A stretch of 45,375 bases of DNA from a virus (IMGVR_UViG_3300021961_008259:1-45375); one strand, 5' to 3'. Counted from the first letter of the stretch, positions 15,359-25,065 are shown. A program made the numbers and translations. The notes: generated by a model not told the origin, from the letters alone.

Positions 15359-15654
15359 GTAAAAACGATCTGGAATCATTAATAGCAGAAGCACTGGGAA
15401 ACATCCGAGATGACCGAAAGTCAGCAAGAGAGTTCCTCAATGAGATAGCGAACTGTATCGCTACATCACCAGATCAAAACAAATACCTTAGCCCTGTAGC
15501 AGCAAAGCATATAGAAACTCTACAACGCTCAAACGAACAACTTGTAAAAATTATTTCTATACAAAAGAAAGATCAGGAAACGTCATTTGAGTTAACAGAT
15601 GAAGATAAAGATAATTTGTTTAACCTGATACAGGGAGAGACCGCTGATGGCTAA
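15355..15654 (+). CDS. Hypothetical helical protein; possible small terminase or transcription co-factor
   Basis: A 99-residue, mostly helical protein. Residues about 20-70 (RKSAREFLNEIANCI ... AAKHIETLQRSNEQLVKI) look like a coiled coil, followed by an acidic end (LTDEDKDNLFNLI). The coiled-coil part is vaguely like the small terminase subunit of T4-like phages, whose middle has a similar helix-turn-helix pair, but it is shorter than gp16. The position directly after a gp55-like sigma factor also fits a late-transcription co-factor such as gp33. I cannot decide. It overlaps both neighbours (4 and 8 bases). Confidence 0.6.
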   Translation: MSKNDLESLIAEALGNIRDDRKSAREFLNEIANCIATSPDQNKYLSPVAAKHIETLQRSNEQLVKIISIQKKDQETSFELTDEDKDNLFNLIQGETADG

Positions 15655-16795
15655 AGACCTGTTATCATTTCCAGATATCCTTAGTAATATGGGCGGCATA
15701 GAAATGCTGGCTGACACTATTAGAAAAACATCTGGACAAAGTGCCGACCAAGATAAAAATACTTTCAAGGCAATTGTATTAAGAGGAACAGACGGCACAC
15801 AAACCAATAATGCAGCCCTTGGCGGCGCCCTTGGAAGCAACGACTTGACAAAAAGCAATCGTAACAGAGCCGGCATTACTCGCACATATTTTGTGAAGAT
15901 ACTCGAAGATTCGCCACATGCGTATCTACCAGATCCGTGTATTCAGGGCTCTACCCAAATAACGGAAACTAATAACAATCATTTGATACAGGGCATGTAC
16001 ACTTATGCTATCGACCAAAGTGGGCAACCATTGAATGAAAATGACATTATTTTATTGAGACTAGAAAAAAGAGACTTCGGATACGACACAGATATAGGCT
16101 ACATTGTCGGTGTTGTGGGACAAAAAGAAGCAGCTAAACTGAAAGCTGAAGAAGAGATAGGTTGTGCTAGTCCCTCAAGTGCTTTTAATAATAAAAACCT
16201 AGCAGTCTTTGATAATCAAGGACAAACATCTAACAATAAGCCGGCCATATTGGGTGGTGTCGCATCTACAGTCTCTGATATAAATACAGCATATCCAGAG
16301 ATAGCCGCGGTGCCGGGTTGGGCGGAAAAAATTGTAGAAGTTGCAGGTAGGCTAGGAATTCCAGACCCCGGTTGGCTTGCAAATGTTATGTGGTTTGAAT
16401 CTCGCCTTGATCCTGCTGCTACAAATGCATCATATGGTTGTACTGGTTTAATTCAGTTTTGTCCCAACTCAGGTGCAAAAAAAGTAGGCAAGACAACAGA
16501 TGAGTTAAGGGCTATGGGTGCTATTGAACAGATGGATTATGTTGAGAAATATTTAAGAAGTTATAGGGGTAGAATGAATACTTCTGCCGATTTATATATG
16601 GCAATTTTCTTTCCAGTAGCAGTTGGAATGGGACCAAGTTATGACATTTATAATTGGTATTTTGTTAACAAGGGCCCAAAAACCGCCGAGGGATATTTAA
16701 AAGCCAACAACGGCATAAGAACTTCTGGAGATTATCAAAGCTTTGCAGATCGCCGCGCTCGCTTACCAACAGCACTAGGACAACAAGTTGTCTGA
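15647..16795 (+). CDS. Baseplate hub protein with lytic transglycosylase domain (tail lysozyme)
   Basis: A 382-residue virion protein. Residues about 78-160 (RTYFVKILEDSPHAYL... GYIVGVVG) look like an OB-type fold. The C-terminal half is a soluble lytic transglycosylase (goose-lysozyme-like) domain: NVMWFESRLDPAATN carries the catalytic glutamate E251, followed by GCTGLIQFCPNSG. Cleaving peptidoglycan at the tail tip lets the tail tube cross the periplasm. A good ribosome site (GGGAGAG) precedes the start. T4 gp5 uses a T4-type lysozyme instead, so this is an alternative enzyme. It is followed by a separate spike-like gene. Confidence 0.82.
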   Translation: MAKDLLSFPDILSNMGGIEMLADTIRKTSGQSADQDKNTFKAIVLRGTDGTQTNNAALGGALGSNDLTKSNRNRAGITRTYFVKILEDSPHAYLPDPCIQGSTQITETNNNHLIQGMYTYAIDQSGQPLNENDIILLRLEKRDFGYDTDIGYIVGVVGQKEAAKLKAEEEIGCASPSSAFNNKNLAVFDNQGQTSNNKPAILGGVASTVSDINTAYPEIAAVPGWAEKIVEVAGRLGIPDPGWLANVMWFESRLDPAATNASYGCTGLIQFCPNSGAKKVGKTTDELRAMGAIEQMDYVEKYLRSYRGRMNTSADLYMAIFFPVAVGMGPSYDIYNWYFVNKGPKTAEGYLKANNGIRTSGDYQSFADRRARLPTALGQQVV

Positions 16796-16831
16796 TACAA
16801 CCGCGGTGACTAGCCTATATTAGAGAGTTTT

Positions 16832-17827
16832 ATGACAACAAAAATTAATAACAACCCAAACGTTAAGAATAATCCTACTACGGCAGAACAAAGAAAAGCA
16901 CAAGGCGTAACACCACAGTTTGCAGAGAACGGCTTATTCCACACCCCCCAGCCACAGCAAAACATATCATATAAAGCTGCGCCAAACGAGCACGTTATTC
17001 AAAACGAGGGCTCCTATATCGTATTGGGTACAGATAGACCAGACGGAACTGCTAGTGGATATGGTGCCATGGGCTCCAATAGAGCTAACTCAATTGACTT
17101 GGTTGTTGGTAGAATGTCTAATGCGAGAGGTGGTGATGGTCCCCCCGGACAAGAAGATGGATCATCAGAAGTTGATAGTTCGCCGTTTGCAGATGCAGCC
17201 AGAATTTACATAAGCCAACTAACAGATGTAGACAAAAACTTTGGATTAGCAGCAGGAAATACTGGAGCTTCTAAGGCTCGCGCATCAGTTGCTATAAAAG
17301 CAGACACTGTTCGTGTTATTGGTAGAGAAGGTGTTAACATAGTCACAGGCGAAGCGCAGGGTGTCGAGGGCTATTCTTTAACTGGCGAAACAAACTCCAT
17401 GGGCGGAAGAATAGTCACGAGAGCGCCTCAAATTAATCTTATTGCGGGAAACCATACCGGCACTTATATCACTTTTGGTGGCATTTATCACCCTCTTGAG
17501 AAGATCGGAAACCTACAACCAGCAGTCCGTGGTGAACTAGCCAGAGATGCATTCTTGGAATATGCAGAGGTTACAGAAGATCTGATATCTATTGTTACAG
17601 CACATGCATTAACGAACTTGTATCATAATTTCGTATTATCTTTTTTGGTTCCCTTTTATAACTGGGGAGGTTCATTGGCTAACTTTACGTGGTATGGAGC
17701 AATGTTAAGTAACTGGACGCTACAGTCTTTGTACCAAGCAAGAACAACACTCAATTTCATCAATTTTAACTATTGTAACTCTGGAGGCTACAAGTATATT
17801 TGCAGTAGAAACGTGCATTTAACGTAG
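16832..17827 (+). CDS. Baseplate spike-like protein
   Basis: A 331-residue structural protein. Residues about 140-190 (FGLAAGNTGASKARASVAIKA, then VRVIGREGVNIVTG) have the short repeating pattern of the phage and VgrG spike beta-helix, and NSIDLVVGRMS is a conserved-looking segment before it. In related phages such a protein forms the central spike beneath the hub. The C-terminal 100 residues are aromatic-rich (NWGGSLANFTWYGAMLSNW) and not recognised. The head is polar and flexible, rich in Asn, Pro and Gln. Its neighbour upstream supplies the enzyme domain, so in this phage hub enzyme and spike are separate genes. I infer the role from fold and context. Confidence 0.65.
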   Translation: MTTKINNNPNVKNNPTTAEQRKAQGVTPQFAENGLFHTPQPQQNISYKAAPNEHVIQNEGSYIVLGTDRPDGTASGYGAMGSNRANSIDLVVGRMSNARGGDGPPGQEDGSSEVDSSPFADAARIYISQLTDVDKNFGLAAGNTGASKARASVAIKADTVRVIGREGVNIVTGEAQGVEGYSLTGETNSMGGRIVTRAPQINLIAGNHTGTYITFGGIYHPLEKIGNLQPAVRGELARDAFLEYAEVTEDLISIVTAHALTNLYHNFVLSFLVPFYNWGGSLANFTWYGAMLSNWTLQSLYQARTTLNFINFNYCNSGGYKYICSRNVHLT

Positions 17828-17835
17828 GATAAGAA

Positions 17836-20800
17836 ATGGCTGAAGATAAATTTGTAACATTTAATAAGACTATGGTCCCATCTAACGAGATGGAAATGAC
17901 GCCTCGTGCGCAATCTCCATTCATTAGGTTTCAAGATAAGAATGGCGATGGCATTGATGATGTATGTGCTGACGGACCAACCCCAATCCAAAAATGCAGA
18001 CAATGTATACCTAACCCTTATTCCATCATCGGAAACTGGCGCAACAGAAACCAGTTGAACCCCATTCTTAATGAAAAAAGCTGTAAGTATCAAATAACCT
18101 ACGTTACCCCTGAGACAACAACTGGTTATGTAGAAGGGATGACCGAAGAAGAAGCAGCGGTTGTTTTGAAATCGATTTATGACAAATACGCTGCCAGAGC
18201 AGTACAAGCCCTAGTAGAACATTTCCAAAAAGATGACTCACGTGAGACAATAGAAAAACTATTGAAAGTAACTGACTACACTGACTTCTACCTTGAAGCT
18301 CGCGCTGGTTCAAGACTTAAGTTATTGTATTCTTTAGACTTTGATGACATTTATGAGTTGCCACCTATTAAAGATGATTATTCTGATTCTGATGAAGAAG
18401 AAGTAGAAGCAGATGATATAGTTGTCACAATATTAGCAGCTAGTATGAATGAGCAAATAACAAAGCTCAGAAAAACATTAGATCTCTACAATAGATATCT
18501 CAAAGTATTTAGAGCCACTGAGGGTGGAAACCTGAAGTTTAAGAAAACTGATAGAATGTTCAACCTCGGAGACTATGGCGACGATGGCTTTTTCGGATCC
18601 GGTATTTTAGCAGACACGTACCATCAGTTAGATAACTGGCTTGCTGCGAGGGGATATACACTTGGTGTTAGTTTCTTTGACTTTTTTAGTTCGGATGAAC
18701 TTATAACAAAGATGCGAATGGTATTTTCCGGAGACTATAGAATTAAGAAACTGTCAGTTTATACTAGAGGCTGTAGGGATAGACCAGCCGCCGTATATAA
18801 ACAAAGAAGGCTTGCTAGCTTAAGAAGACAAAGTGGTTGGAGAGATAGAACAGCCGTAGCATATTTTGCTAACCAGAAAAATATGATTCGTGATGCAGAA
18901 GCTCGCCGCCCAAAGCCTTGGCTTGATTTCTTACAAGAGTACACGTATCCAGAGATTTATGTTTACAAGCCCGCGGAAGGACCAGTTGGAAAACCCAGTA
19001 TTAGTGGCTGCGTAGCCAATAACCTCGAAAATGAATTTAAGGAACTTGGACAGGACATTTTTGACGAAGTGTTTAGCATTGGAGACGCAATTGCTAAACA
19101 ATTCCATGAGTCACTTTGTCGTTCAAATCCAGATGAAGTAAGAAAAGATTTGGCAGCACAAGGTCTGGCACCCGGTTCCACGTTCACAGACCTGTTTAAC
19201 ATGGAAGCCCAGTCACAGATGCAAGCCTTTTTTACGGTTGATGAAAAGGATCCGATCTTTGTCAACATGTGTAAGAGAGCGTTATTAGCGCATGGTTTCG
19301 GTGGTATGGGAATGGACCAAATGGATCAACTGTACCGACATGGACTAGGGCCATTAAAGTTCTGTGGTTTATTCGATCTTCTCTTCGAAGCAATGGAATG
19401 TTTATTTAAGGGTTTGGCACTAGAAGAGGCATTAGGTAGAATCTTGCTGACATCTCTAAAAGCCATGGGTGTCGAAGACTTCGGAGCACTTTTTGTTGGG
19501 CTTCCACCAGAAAAGAGAGCAGAGCTAGATGCATTAGTAAGAAAGAATCTGAGAGAAGGAAAGCCTTTCCAAAACTTAGGTGACCGCTCACCTGCTGCTG
19601 AATCCGCACCTTTCTGGGGTGGATACAGGATTGAAAAACCATGGGAAAACGAGGAATATGTAGCCCATCAGCAAGCTATTGGTCGCCCCGGACCATTTGG
19701 CGGCACACAAGCATCCAAGAACCCCGGTATTGTTGGATATGACCCAACACAAGAGAGGAGAACTCTTTCTGAAAAACTTGGTGGACCTTCATCTGCTTCT
19801 AAGGACGGTTTAGATCCGAGTGTCGTGCTTGACGCATATGTCTTAGCTTTAATCGAGGTTTATGAAGACAACTATCTGGCTCTTCTGGACCATCTCAGTG
19901 CTTTCCCCGGTGCTCAACTTATCTCCGCAGTTATATCTTTGTTTGACTGTCCGACACCGCCGTTATTTAACCCCGGTATCATGGACTTCATTAAGAGTCT
20001 ATCGCTACCATTCTGTCAGAGCCCTACAGATATTGTATCAATAAGAATGGAAAACCCATTTAGGGCTTGGCCAAAACTCAGTGACATCTTGGGTTTAATT
20101 TTCGCAGTATTGAAAAAGCTGCTGATAATGTTACTTGTTAAGATACTTCTGATGATTCTTGCAAAGATATGCGAAATCATTGGTAATGCCATCTGTAAGG
20201 CTTTGGAAACTGTCGGCGCTATCGCTGGGTCATTACCCGACTTACTGAGCGGTAGAGATACTTTGTATGGAGTTATTAGGGATACTATTTGTGGACCTAC
20301 GGCTGACGATAAGCTTGTTGAAGATACAGTTGTATCGTTGGTTGACCAGCTTGGTGTTGGCGGCGCTGCGTTGGCTGATAGGGAGACTGCTGTCAACTTC
20401 TTCGCGGATGCGATTAACACGATGACTAGAGAGGAAGTGTTTGAGTCTTTCCTGTCTGGACCGTCTTCTACTGCGCTCGAACTGGTTGACAATATCATTG
20501 AGTTCGATTACCCAGAATACCGCGATGCTTTCCCGAGTAAGTCTTCCATCTCTAGCTTCTTTACAAATGTTGGCGTTCTTATTCCTGCTCAAACAAGAGC
20601 AGATATGAGAGAAATTCTTGAAGCATTCCCAGAGGAAATAGCAGGGCCTGCAAACCCATCGATGTGTTCGACTCCAGAGGAGCTTCAGCTTTTCGAGCAA
20701 CAAAGATGTTCACTCTTAGAGGGCAGAATGTCACCTGCACAATGTGAGTCCTTAAACCAAAACGCAAAACAACAGTTGCTCGAAGATCTAGACGATGTAG

Positions 20801-23800
20801 CAAATACTTTGCAGATGGGTATACCAAACTTAATCGAAGCGAATATGCCACCGGTATTCTCTGATCCGGGTTGCGAAAATGGCTTGTTACCTTACGAACC
20901 TGAAGAGTTGAAAGAAGCAGCTATGCTCACCGTTGAGGGCGATGTTAAGAGAATAGAGGCGATGTTCGCCGCGGATATGTTGGGCGAAGGTGGTTTCTTC
21001 TCGAAACAAAAAGACTGGGGCTTTCTTAATATGGTCCTTTCCGATACATACGGAAACCCTTGGACCGTTCATCAAGAGAAAACAAATGCCGGTGCAGAAT
21101 GGGTATCTTATTATGGAGAACCATCAGAAGGCGGACTCGAAGGACCCCCCAGTATACCATCAAGTGTGTGGAAAATACCAATTTGGCTTGTAAATTTCGT
21201 AGCTTACATCGTAACATTACCCTTTTTAATTTTCATTTACTTAATAGATCTGCTGCTTTTCAGTTCTCGCCGCGGCGCCTATCCAAAATGGGTTGCTGGA
21301 TATCTTCATGAGCAATTTAACCCCAGAGGTGCTGGTGTCGGTACGGCAGTTGGGGGCTATAGTCAAGACTCAAGATTCAAAAACGAATTAAGAGGAGGCG
21401 CTACATTTAAATTCTACGGAGGTTCAAGTCATATACCGTTTCAGTCTATGAAATTTTCTTCAACAAATGACTGGCGACCATCCAAGAGTTTTTCTAGAAG
21501 TTTTGACAAGCTTGGCTTCGAGGGTTTCTTCTGGGACACAGATGTAGAATTGGTTGACACAGCAAACTATGGCTATAATGTCTCTGCGAGAGTTGATTTC
21601 GGCAATGATCGGGTTGTTTTTACAAAGAAGGGTAGAAAGAGGACGCCTGATATTGTTTTAACTTATCGCGATAATGGAAAGGGCTATCGCTCTGGCTGGG
21701 GTGCCCCAAGTAATGTATTTGGTGGTGGAAGCAAAGATGCCGGTTTCGGCTTTGGTTATGAAATTAGAGCATATTACCAAGATTTGATAATTGAAGATTC
21801 AGCCGTCAAAAATAGACCTGATGATTGTGTACGTGTCGAAGTAATGACAGCTATCAACTTAGATTCTCCTTTTGGGCTTGGTAATCCTTCTATTTCGTCC
21901 GGACAAGAGAATGAAGCATTAAAGAATTTTGACGGCGCCGAGAGTGTCATAACCTCTCAGAGGTTTGAATTCTTGTCTATTGACGATACACTTGGTGATA
22001 TTGATTTGGCAAATATGCCACTATTAGCATCAAGCTTCGAAAGACAAAGTCCGCTTTCGCCTCCGGTGCTTGGTTTGATAGACATGGTTAGAATGTCAGA
22101 AAGAGAAAATGGTATCACTACTAGCATTAATGGGAACTCCGCAGAGTCTGTATATAACAGAATCAACGAACGCTTTTTTGAAGACTTTGCCACGAAAATT
22201 TATGATAACAATAACGGTTGGCTATTTGGTGCTACATTCCCGAACTATACACGAAAGGATTTTGAGTATGGCGTTACGCTTGATGCCGAGCTATACCAGT
22301 ACAATAAAGACGACTATGAGATAGGAGATTGGGTACCTTACTGGAACCTTAAGGTTTCTGATGGAGAAGGTGGTTCAACATACGTATGGATGTCCGATGA
22401 AGCATTCTTAGGCATAAGCTATAACGCTCACAAAAACCAAGAAAACCCAGAAGATATAGGTATATTCTATCTTGAGCCCGGAAAATATGGCGGTTCTTAT
22501 GTCTTCCCGCCTGTATACGCCAAGCCGCCTCCCAACACAGGTTGGACTGGTATGATAGATATTATGTTCCCAGAACAAAGTCCGCGAACTTGTAAGAGTA
22601 AGCAAGAAGGAATAACTGGCTTTGGAGAGGTGCAGAAGATGGTTCGTGATACGTATGCATCTTTATCAGAGGATGATCGATTAACAGGCGACCCAGACTG
22701 CACCAAGGAGCTTCCGTTCGATAGAATTCTTCCGAGAACTGGAAAAGCGGCAATTCGTGGACTTATAATGGCTGGTATACGCTGTTTTGCTAATGTTGAA
22801 ATAATGAGAGGCCTCGGAACATTTGCTACTTTTGCACCAAACTTTGAAGAAAACTATAGCAAGATATACTCTGGCTTTATCGTAGAGATCATGAAAGAAT
22901 CTTGTATGAGCACTGGCGGCAACTGGCTTAACCCATTCAATGATAACGAGTTTTGGTATGCTTTCTTGGAGATGAGTGTTCAATATTACATTGCGCGCTT
23001 GGATGATCCAAACGATGAATACATTACACTAGAGAATATGCCCGATCCTATCCGTAGGGCACTTGAGAAAATTGACAGACTCCAGAAGTCGTATAAGTAT
23101 CCATGGGACTTCGATGACTTCAACAGTGAAGACTATGGCACATTTGAGTCTATCAAGAGTTTCCGTGAGAGCAAAAACCTTGAAGCAGTTAAAAAGGTCG
23201 AAGACGAAGCAAAACTGGTGTTACAAGAACTAGTCCATGAGCAGTTGGTTGCTGTTGGAAACTTGTTTATTAAGAACGCCGGTAGAGGTGGTTTGAGTCC
23301 AAAGTACAACAATATGAACTACTATTTCTTCAATGAGTACTGCGCTGGTGGAGAAAACTTAGAGCTACATGGAGAGCACAAGTTTAGAGTCAAAAGAGAT
23401 TCGTTGCCTACGTCTGGCAATAACCACTATTCAACTGGCGACCAGCTTGTATTACCAAGCGGCGATCCATATGTGGGAGAATACCACACTCACATTGATA
23501 TAGATGGAGAGTTGATATACATGGCAGGCGCTGAACACAGCGACACAGAAGAGCAAGATAGATTAATACCATTTGCTCATGAGCTTGAAGTATATTCACT
23601 CAAAGAAGAGGTCGTCCCGAATGAAGGTGCTAATGGCTACACGATACAGCGTACCGAAAATACTCTCGGAGACATAGGTTCAACTGCTGATACGTCAAAA
23701 GACTTTTACTTGGCGAAGTTTATTGTCATTAACGGAACAAAATATTCAAATGAAGAAGGCGTCAACAAGGTCCGAGCAGAGACAGGCTTTATTTCAGACA

Positions 23801-24639
23801 ATTTCCCCGGAGACATGAGACTTGTTAAGGAGAAAATAATAAGAGACAATGAAGTGATTGGCGAAGGTCGTCCTGTCGGCGTAACTGGAAACCTTGGAGT
23901 CGAATACATGCTTGAGTTTGGTATGCTTGATCCCGCCACAAAGCAAAAGATACCAATGGCATCTACAAAGATGAGCGCCGTCGATGTTGAGTGTCCTCGC
24001 TTTATCGGTATTGAGGCAGACAGTAAGATATTATGGTGCCTGATTAACCAACTTCAACACGAAGCACATTATCGCTTTGTTGTTGATTATATTTTCTCTA
24101 TGAAGAAGTCGTTGTCTCTTCTTGCAATGTATAACAGCCTTGGACTTACTCCGTCTATTGGCGAATGGGTAACTCCTAGTGGAACATTGAATTCGCCTAA
24201 ACTGCCAACATCGCTTGATGATTTAGCTGGAACCGATGCGAAGAAGCCCGGTGCCCACTTCAAGGGATTCAGGTGGAATGACGAGATAGATCCCCCAGAC
24301 TGGGTAGCGGAGATTACAAACATTCCGGGCTGGTTGTCTGAAGACGATCGTAATGGATGGTTCACAAGCTTTGGTTTCTTAGACTATGACGAATGGGACC
24401 AAGAAATTCTTCGCAAGACAACACGCTTTATGAAGAATGCCTTCCGTACTCACTATCGCAACAGAAAATGGTCAACACCAGATTATGGTGATAGAGATCC
24501 TGTTGGAGAATGGGTTAGCGGCATTGTTGAGAAATTTAGGTTTAATCCTTCATACAAGATTCTTCCATCGTTCCAGAAGAAGCAAGCCCGCGGAAATGTT
24601 TTTGATGCTAACGGAAACGAGTGTAAGAAAAAGGGCTAG
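17836..24639 (+). CDS. Very large virion protein of 2267 residues, possible tail/baseplate component
   Basis: I do not recognise a complete family. The N-terminus has a calcium-loop-like sequence FQDKNGDGIDDVC (D34, N36, D38, D41), then cysteines in QKCRQC and EKSCKY. About 750-805 is strongly hydrophobic (LLIMLLVKILLMILAKI), and about 1111-1145 is another hydrophobic stretch (WLVNFVAYIVTLPFLIFIYL); such stretches occur in tape-measure proteins that enter membranes, but this is no proof. There are many charged and aromatic segments, and the whole is in one uninterrupted frame of 6.8 kb. It lies between the spike-like gene and the gp25-like gene, in the baseplate region. TAGGAT precedes the start. 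Confidence 0.8.
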   Translation: MAEDKFVTFNKTMVPSNEMEMTPRAQSPFIRFQDKNGDGIDDVCADGPTPIQKCRQCIPNPYSIIGNWRNRNQLNPILNEKSCKYQITYVTPETTTGYVEGMTEEEAAVVLKSIYDKYAARAVQALVEHFQKDDSRETIEKLLKVTDYTDFYLEARAGSRLKLLYSLDFDDIYELPPIKDDYSDSDEEEVEADDIVVTILAASMNEQITKLRKTLDLYNRYLKVFRATEGGNLKFKKTDRMFNLGDYGDDGFFGSGILADTYHQLDNWLAARGYTLGVSFFDFFSSDELITKMRMVFSGDYRIKKLSVYTRGCRDRPAAVYKQRRLASLRRQSGWRDRTAVAYFANQKNMIRDAEARRPKPWLDFLQEYTYPEIYVYKPAEGPVGKPSISGCVANNLENEFKELGQDIFDEVFSIGDAIAKQFHESLCRSNPDEVRKDLAAQGLAPGSTFTDLFNMEAQSQMQAFFTVDEKDPIFVNMCKRALLAHGFGGMGMDQMDQLYRHGLGPLKFCGLFDLLFEAMECLFKGLALEEALGRILLTSLKAMGVEDFGALFVGLPPEKRAELDALVRKNLREGKPFQNLGDRSPAAESAPFWGGYRIEKPWENEEYVAHQQAIGRPGPFGGTQASKNPGIVGYDPTQERRTLSEKLGGPSSASKDGLDPSVVLDAYVLALIEVYEDNYLALLDHLSAFPGAQLISAVISLFDCPTPPLFNPGIMDFIKSLSLPFCQSPTDIVSIRMENPFRAWPKLSDILGLIFAVLKKLLIMLLVKILLMILAKICEIIGNAICKALETVGAIAGSLPDLLSGRDTLYGVIRDTICGPTADDKLVEDTVVSLVDQLGVGGAALADRETAVNFFADAINTMTREEVFESFLSGPSSTALELVDNIIEFDYPEYRDAFPSKSSISSFFTNVGVLIPAQTRADMREILEAFPEEIAGPANPSMCSTPEELQLFEQQRCSLLEGRMSPAQCESLNQNAKQQLLEDLDDVANTLQMGIPNLIEANMPPVFSDPGCENGLLPYEPEELKEAAMLTVEGDVKRIEAMFAADMLGEGGFFSKQKDWGFLNMVLSDTYGNPWTVHQEKTNAGAEWVSYYGEPSEGGLEGPPSIPSSVWKIPIWLVNFVAYIVTLPFLIFIYLIDLLLFSSRRGAYPKWVAGYLHEQFNPRGAGVGTAVGGYSQDSRFKNELRGGATFKFYGGSSHIPFQSMKFSSTNDWRPSKSFSRSFDKLGFEGFFWDTDVELVDTANYGYNVSARVDFGNDRVVFTKKGRKRTPDIVLTYRDNGKGYRSGWGAPSNVFGGGSKDAGFGFGYEIRAYYQDLIIEDSAVKNRPDDCVRVEVMTAINLDSPFGLGNPSISSGQENEALKNFDGAESVITSQRFEFLSIDDTLGDIDLANMPLLASSFERQSPLSPPVLGLIDMVRMSERENGITTSINGNSAESVYNRINERFFEDFATKIYDNNNGWLFGATFPNYTRKDFEYGVTLDAELYQYNKDDYEIGDWVPYWNLKVSDGEGGSTYVWMSDEAFLGISYNAHKNQENPEDIGIFYLEPGKYGGSYVFPPVYAKPPPNTGWTGMIDIMFPEQSPRTCKSKQEGITGFGEVQKMVRDTYASLSEDDRLTGDPDCTKELPFDRILPRTGKAAIRGLIMAGIRCFANVEIMRGLGTFATFAPNFEENYSKIYSGFIVEIMKESCMSTGGNWLNPFNDNEFWYAFLEMSVQYYIARLDDPNDEYITLENMPDPIRRALEKIDRLQKSYKYPWDFDDFNSEDYGTFESIKSFRESKNLEAVKKVEDEAKLVLQELVHEQLVAVGNLFIKNAGRGGLSPKYNNMNYYFFNEYCAGGENLELHGEHKFRVKRDSLPTSGNNHYSTGDQLVLPSGDPYVGEYHTHIDIDGELIYMAGAEHSDTEEQDRLIPFAHELEVYSLKEEVVPNEGANGYTIQRTENTLGDIGSTADTSKDFYLAKFIVINGTKYSNEEGVNKVRAETGFISDNFPGDMRLVKEKIIRDNEVIGEGRPVGVTGNLGVEYMLEFGMLDPATKQKIPMASTKMSAVDVECPRFIGIEADSKILWCLINQLQHEAHYRFVVDYIFSMKKSLSLLAMYNSLGLTPSIGEWVTPSGTLNSPKLPTSLDDLAGTDAKKPGAHFKGFRWNDEIDPPDWVAEITNIPGWLSEDDRNGWFTSFGFLDYDEWDQEILRKTTRFMKNAFRTHYRNRKWSTPDYGDRDPVGEWVSGIVEKFRFNPSYKILPSFQKKQARGNVFDANGNECKKKG

Positions 24640-24657
24640 TGTAATATTTAACACAGA

Positions 24658-24665
24658 TCTAAATA
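24658..24665 (+). promoter_or_regulatory. Possible late promoter, TCTAAATA
   Basis: TCTAAATA is one base from the T4 late promoter core TATAAATA and lies 17 bases before the gp25-like start, in the longest gap (43 bases) of the tail gene block up to that point. A gp55-like sigma factor is present. The window is AT-rich, so chance is a real alternative. Confidence 0.25.
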
Positions 24666-24682
24666 TCTAAAAGAGGAAGAAC

Positions 24683-25051
24683 ATGTCATCTCTCGGAGTT
24701 AAGCTTCCATTAGCACGAGATGCTAGTGACGGTTATGGAATGATAAAAAGTTTCAAAACCATGATAAGACAAAATTTTAAAATGTTGCTCTTAACGAGCC
24801 CCGGTGAAAGAGTCATGGAGCCTGAGTTTGGTGTCGGTCTCAAGAAGTATTTGTTTGAAAATTTTAATGAAGGCACCTTTGCGAAAATAGAGCGAGATAT
24901 CTTCAGACAAACAGAAATATATCTTCCCGTAATTACCATAAATGAAATTTCATTTAACACGACACGAATGGATAGCAACCAGTTAGGTGTTCAGATTCGT
25001 TATGCAATACCAAATTTAAATATTCAAGATTTACTAGAATTTACTATTTAA
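24683..25051 (+). CDS. Baseplate wedge protein, gp25-like
   Basis: A 122-residue protein matching phage baseplate wedge gp25 (132 residues in T4) and the related GPW/gp25 family. The signature LLLTSPGERVMEPEFGVGLK is followed by KYLFENF, which is the conserved core of the family, and the C-terminal part is a small mixed fold ending in LNIQDLLEFTI. In T4, gp25 joins the wedge to the hub and triggers sheath contraction. AGAGGAAG precedes the start. Its placement directly before a gp6-like gene matches the partner roles of the two proteins in the wedge. Confidence 0.93.
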   Translation: MSSLGVKLPLARDASDGYGMIKSFKTMIRQNFKMLLLTSPGERVMEPEFGVGLKKYLFENFNEGTFAKIERDIFRQTEIYLPVITINEISFNTTRMDSNQLGVQIRYAIPNLNIQDLLEFTI

Positions 25052-25065
25052 AATGAGGGTTTTTT

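Noticed and set aside
16279-16286. Exact TATAAATA, the T4 late promoter core
   Set aside because: It is inside the tail lysozyme gene, over 500 bases before the next start. In AT-rich DNA a few such matches are expected by chance.
20016-20498. Minus-strand frame of 160 residues inside the 2267-residue gene
   Set aside because: It is Ser/Thr-rich with no motif and is opposite the hydrophobic block; a shadow of the real frame.
24639-24670. Possible hairpin after the 2267-residue gene (GTGT...ACAC and AGAT...ATCT)
   Set aside because: Stems are only about four pairs with mismatches and no T-run follows, so it is not a convincing terminator.
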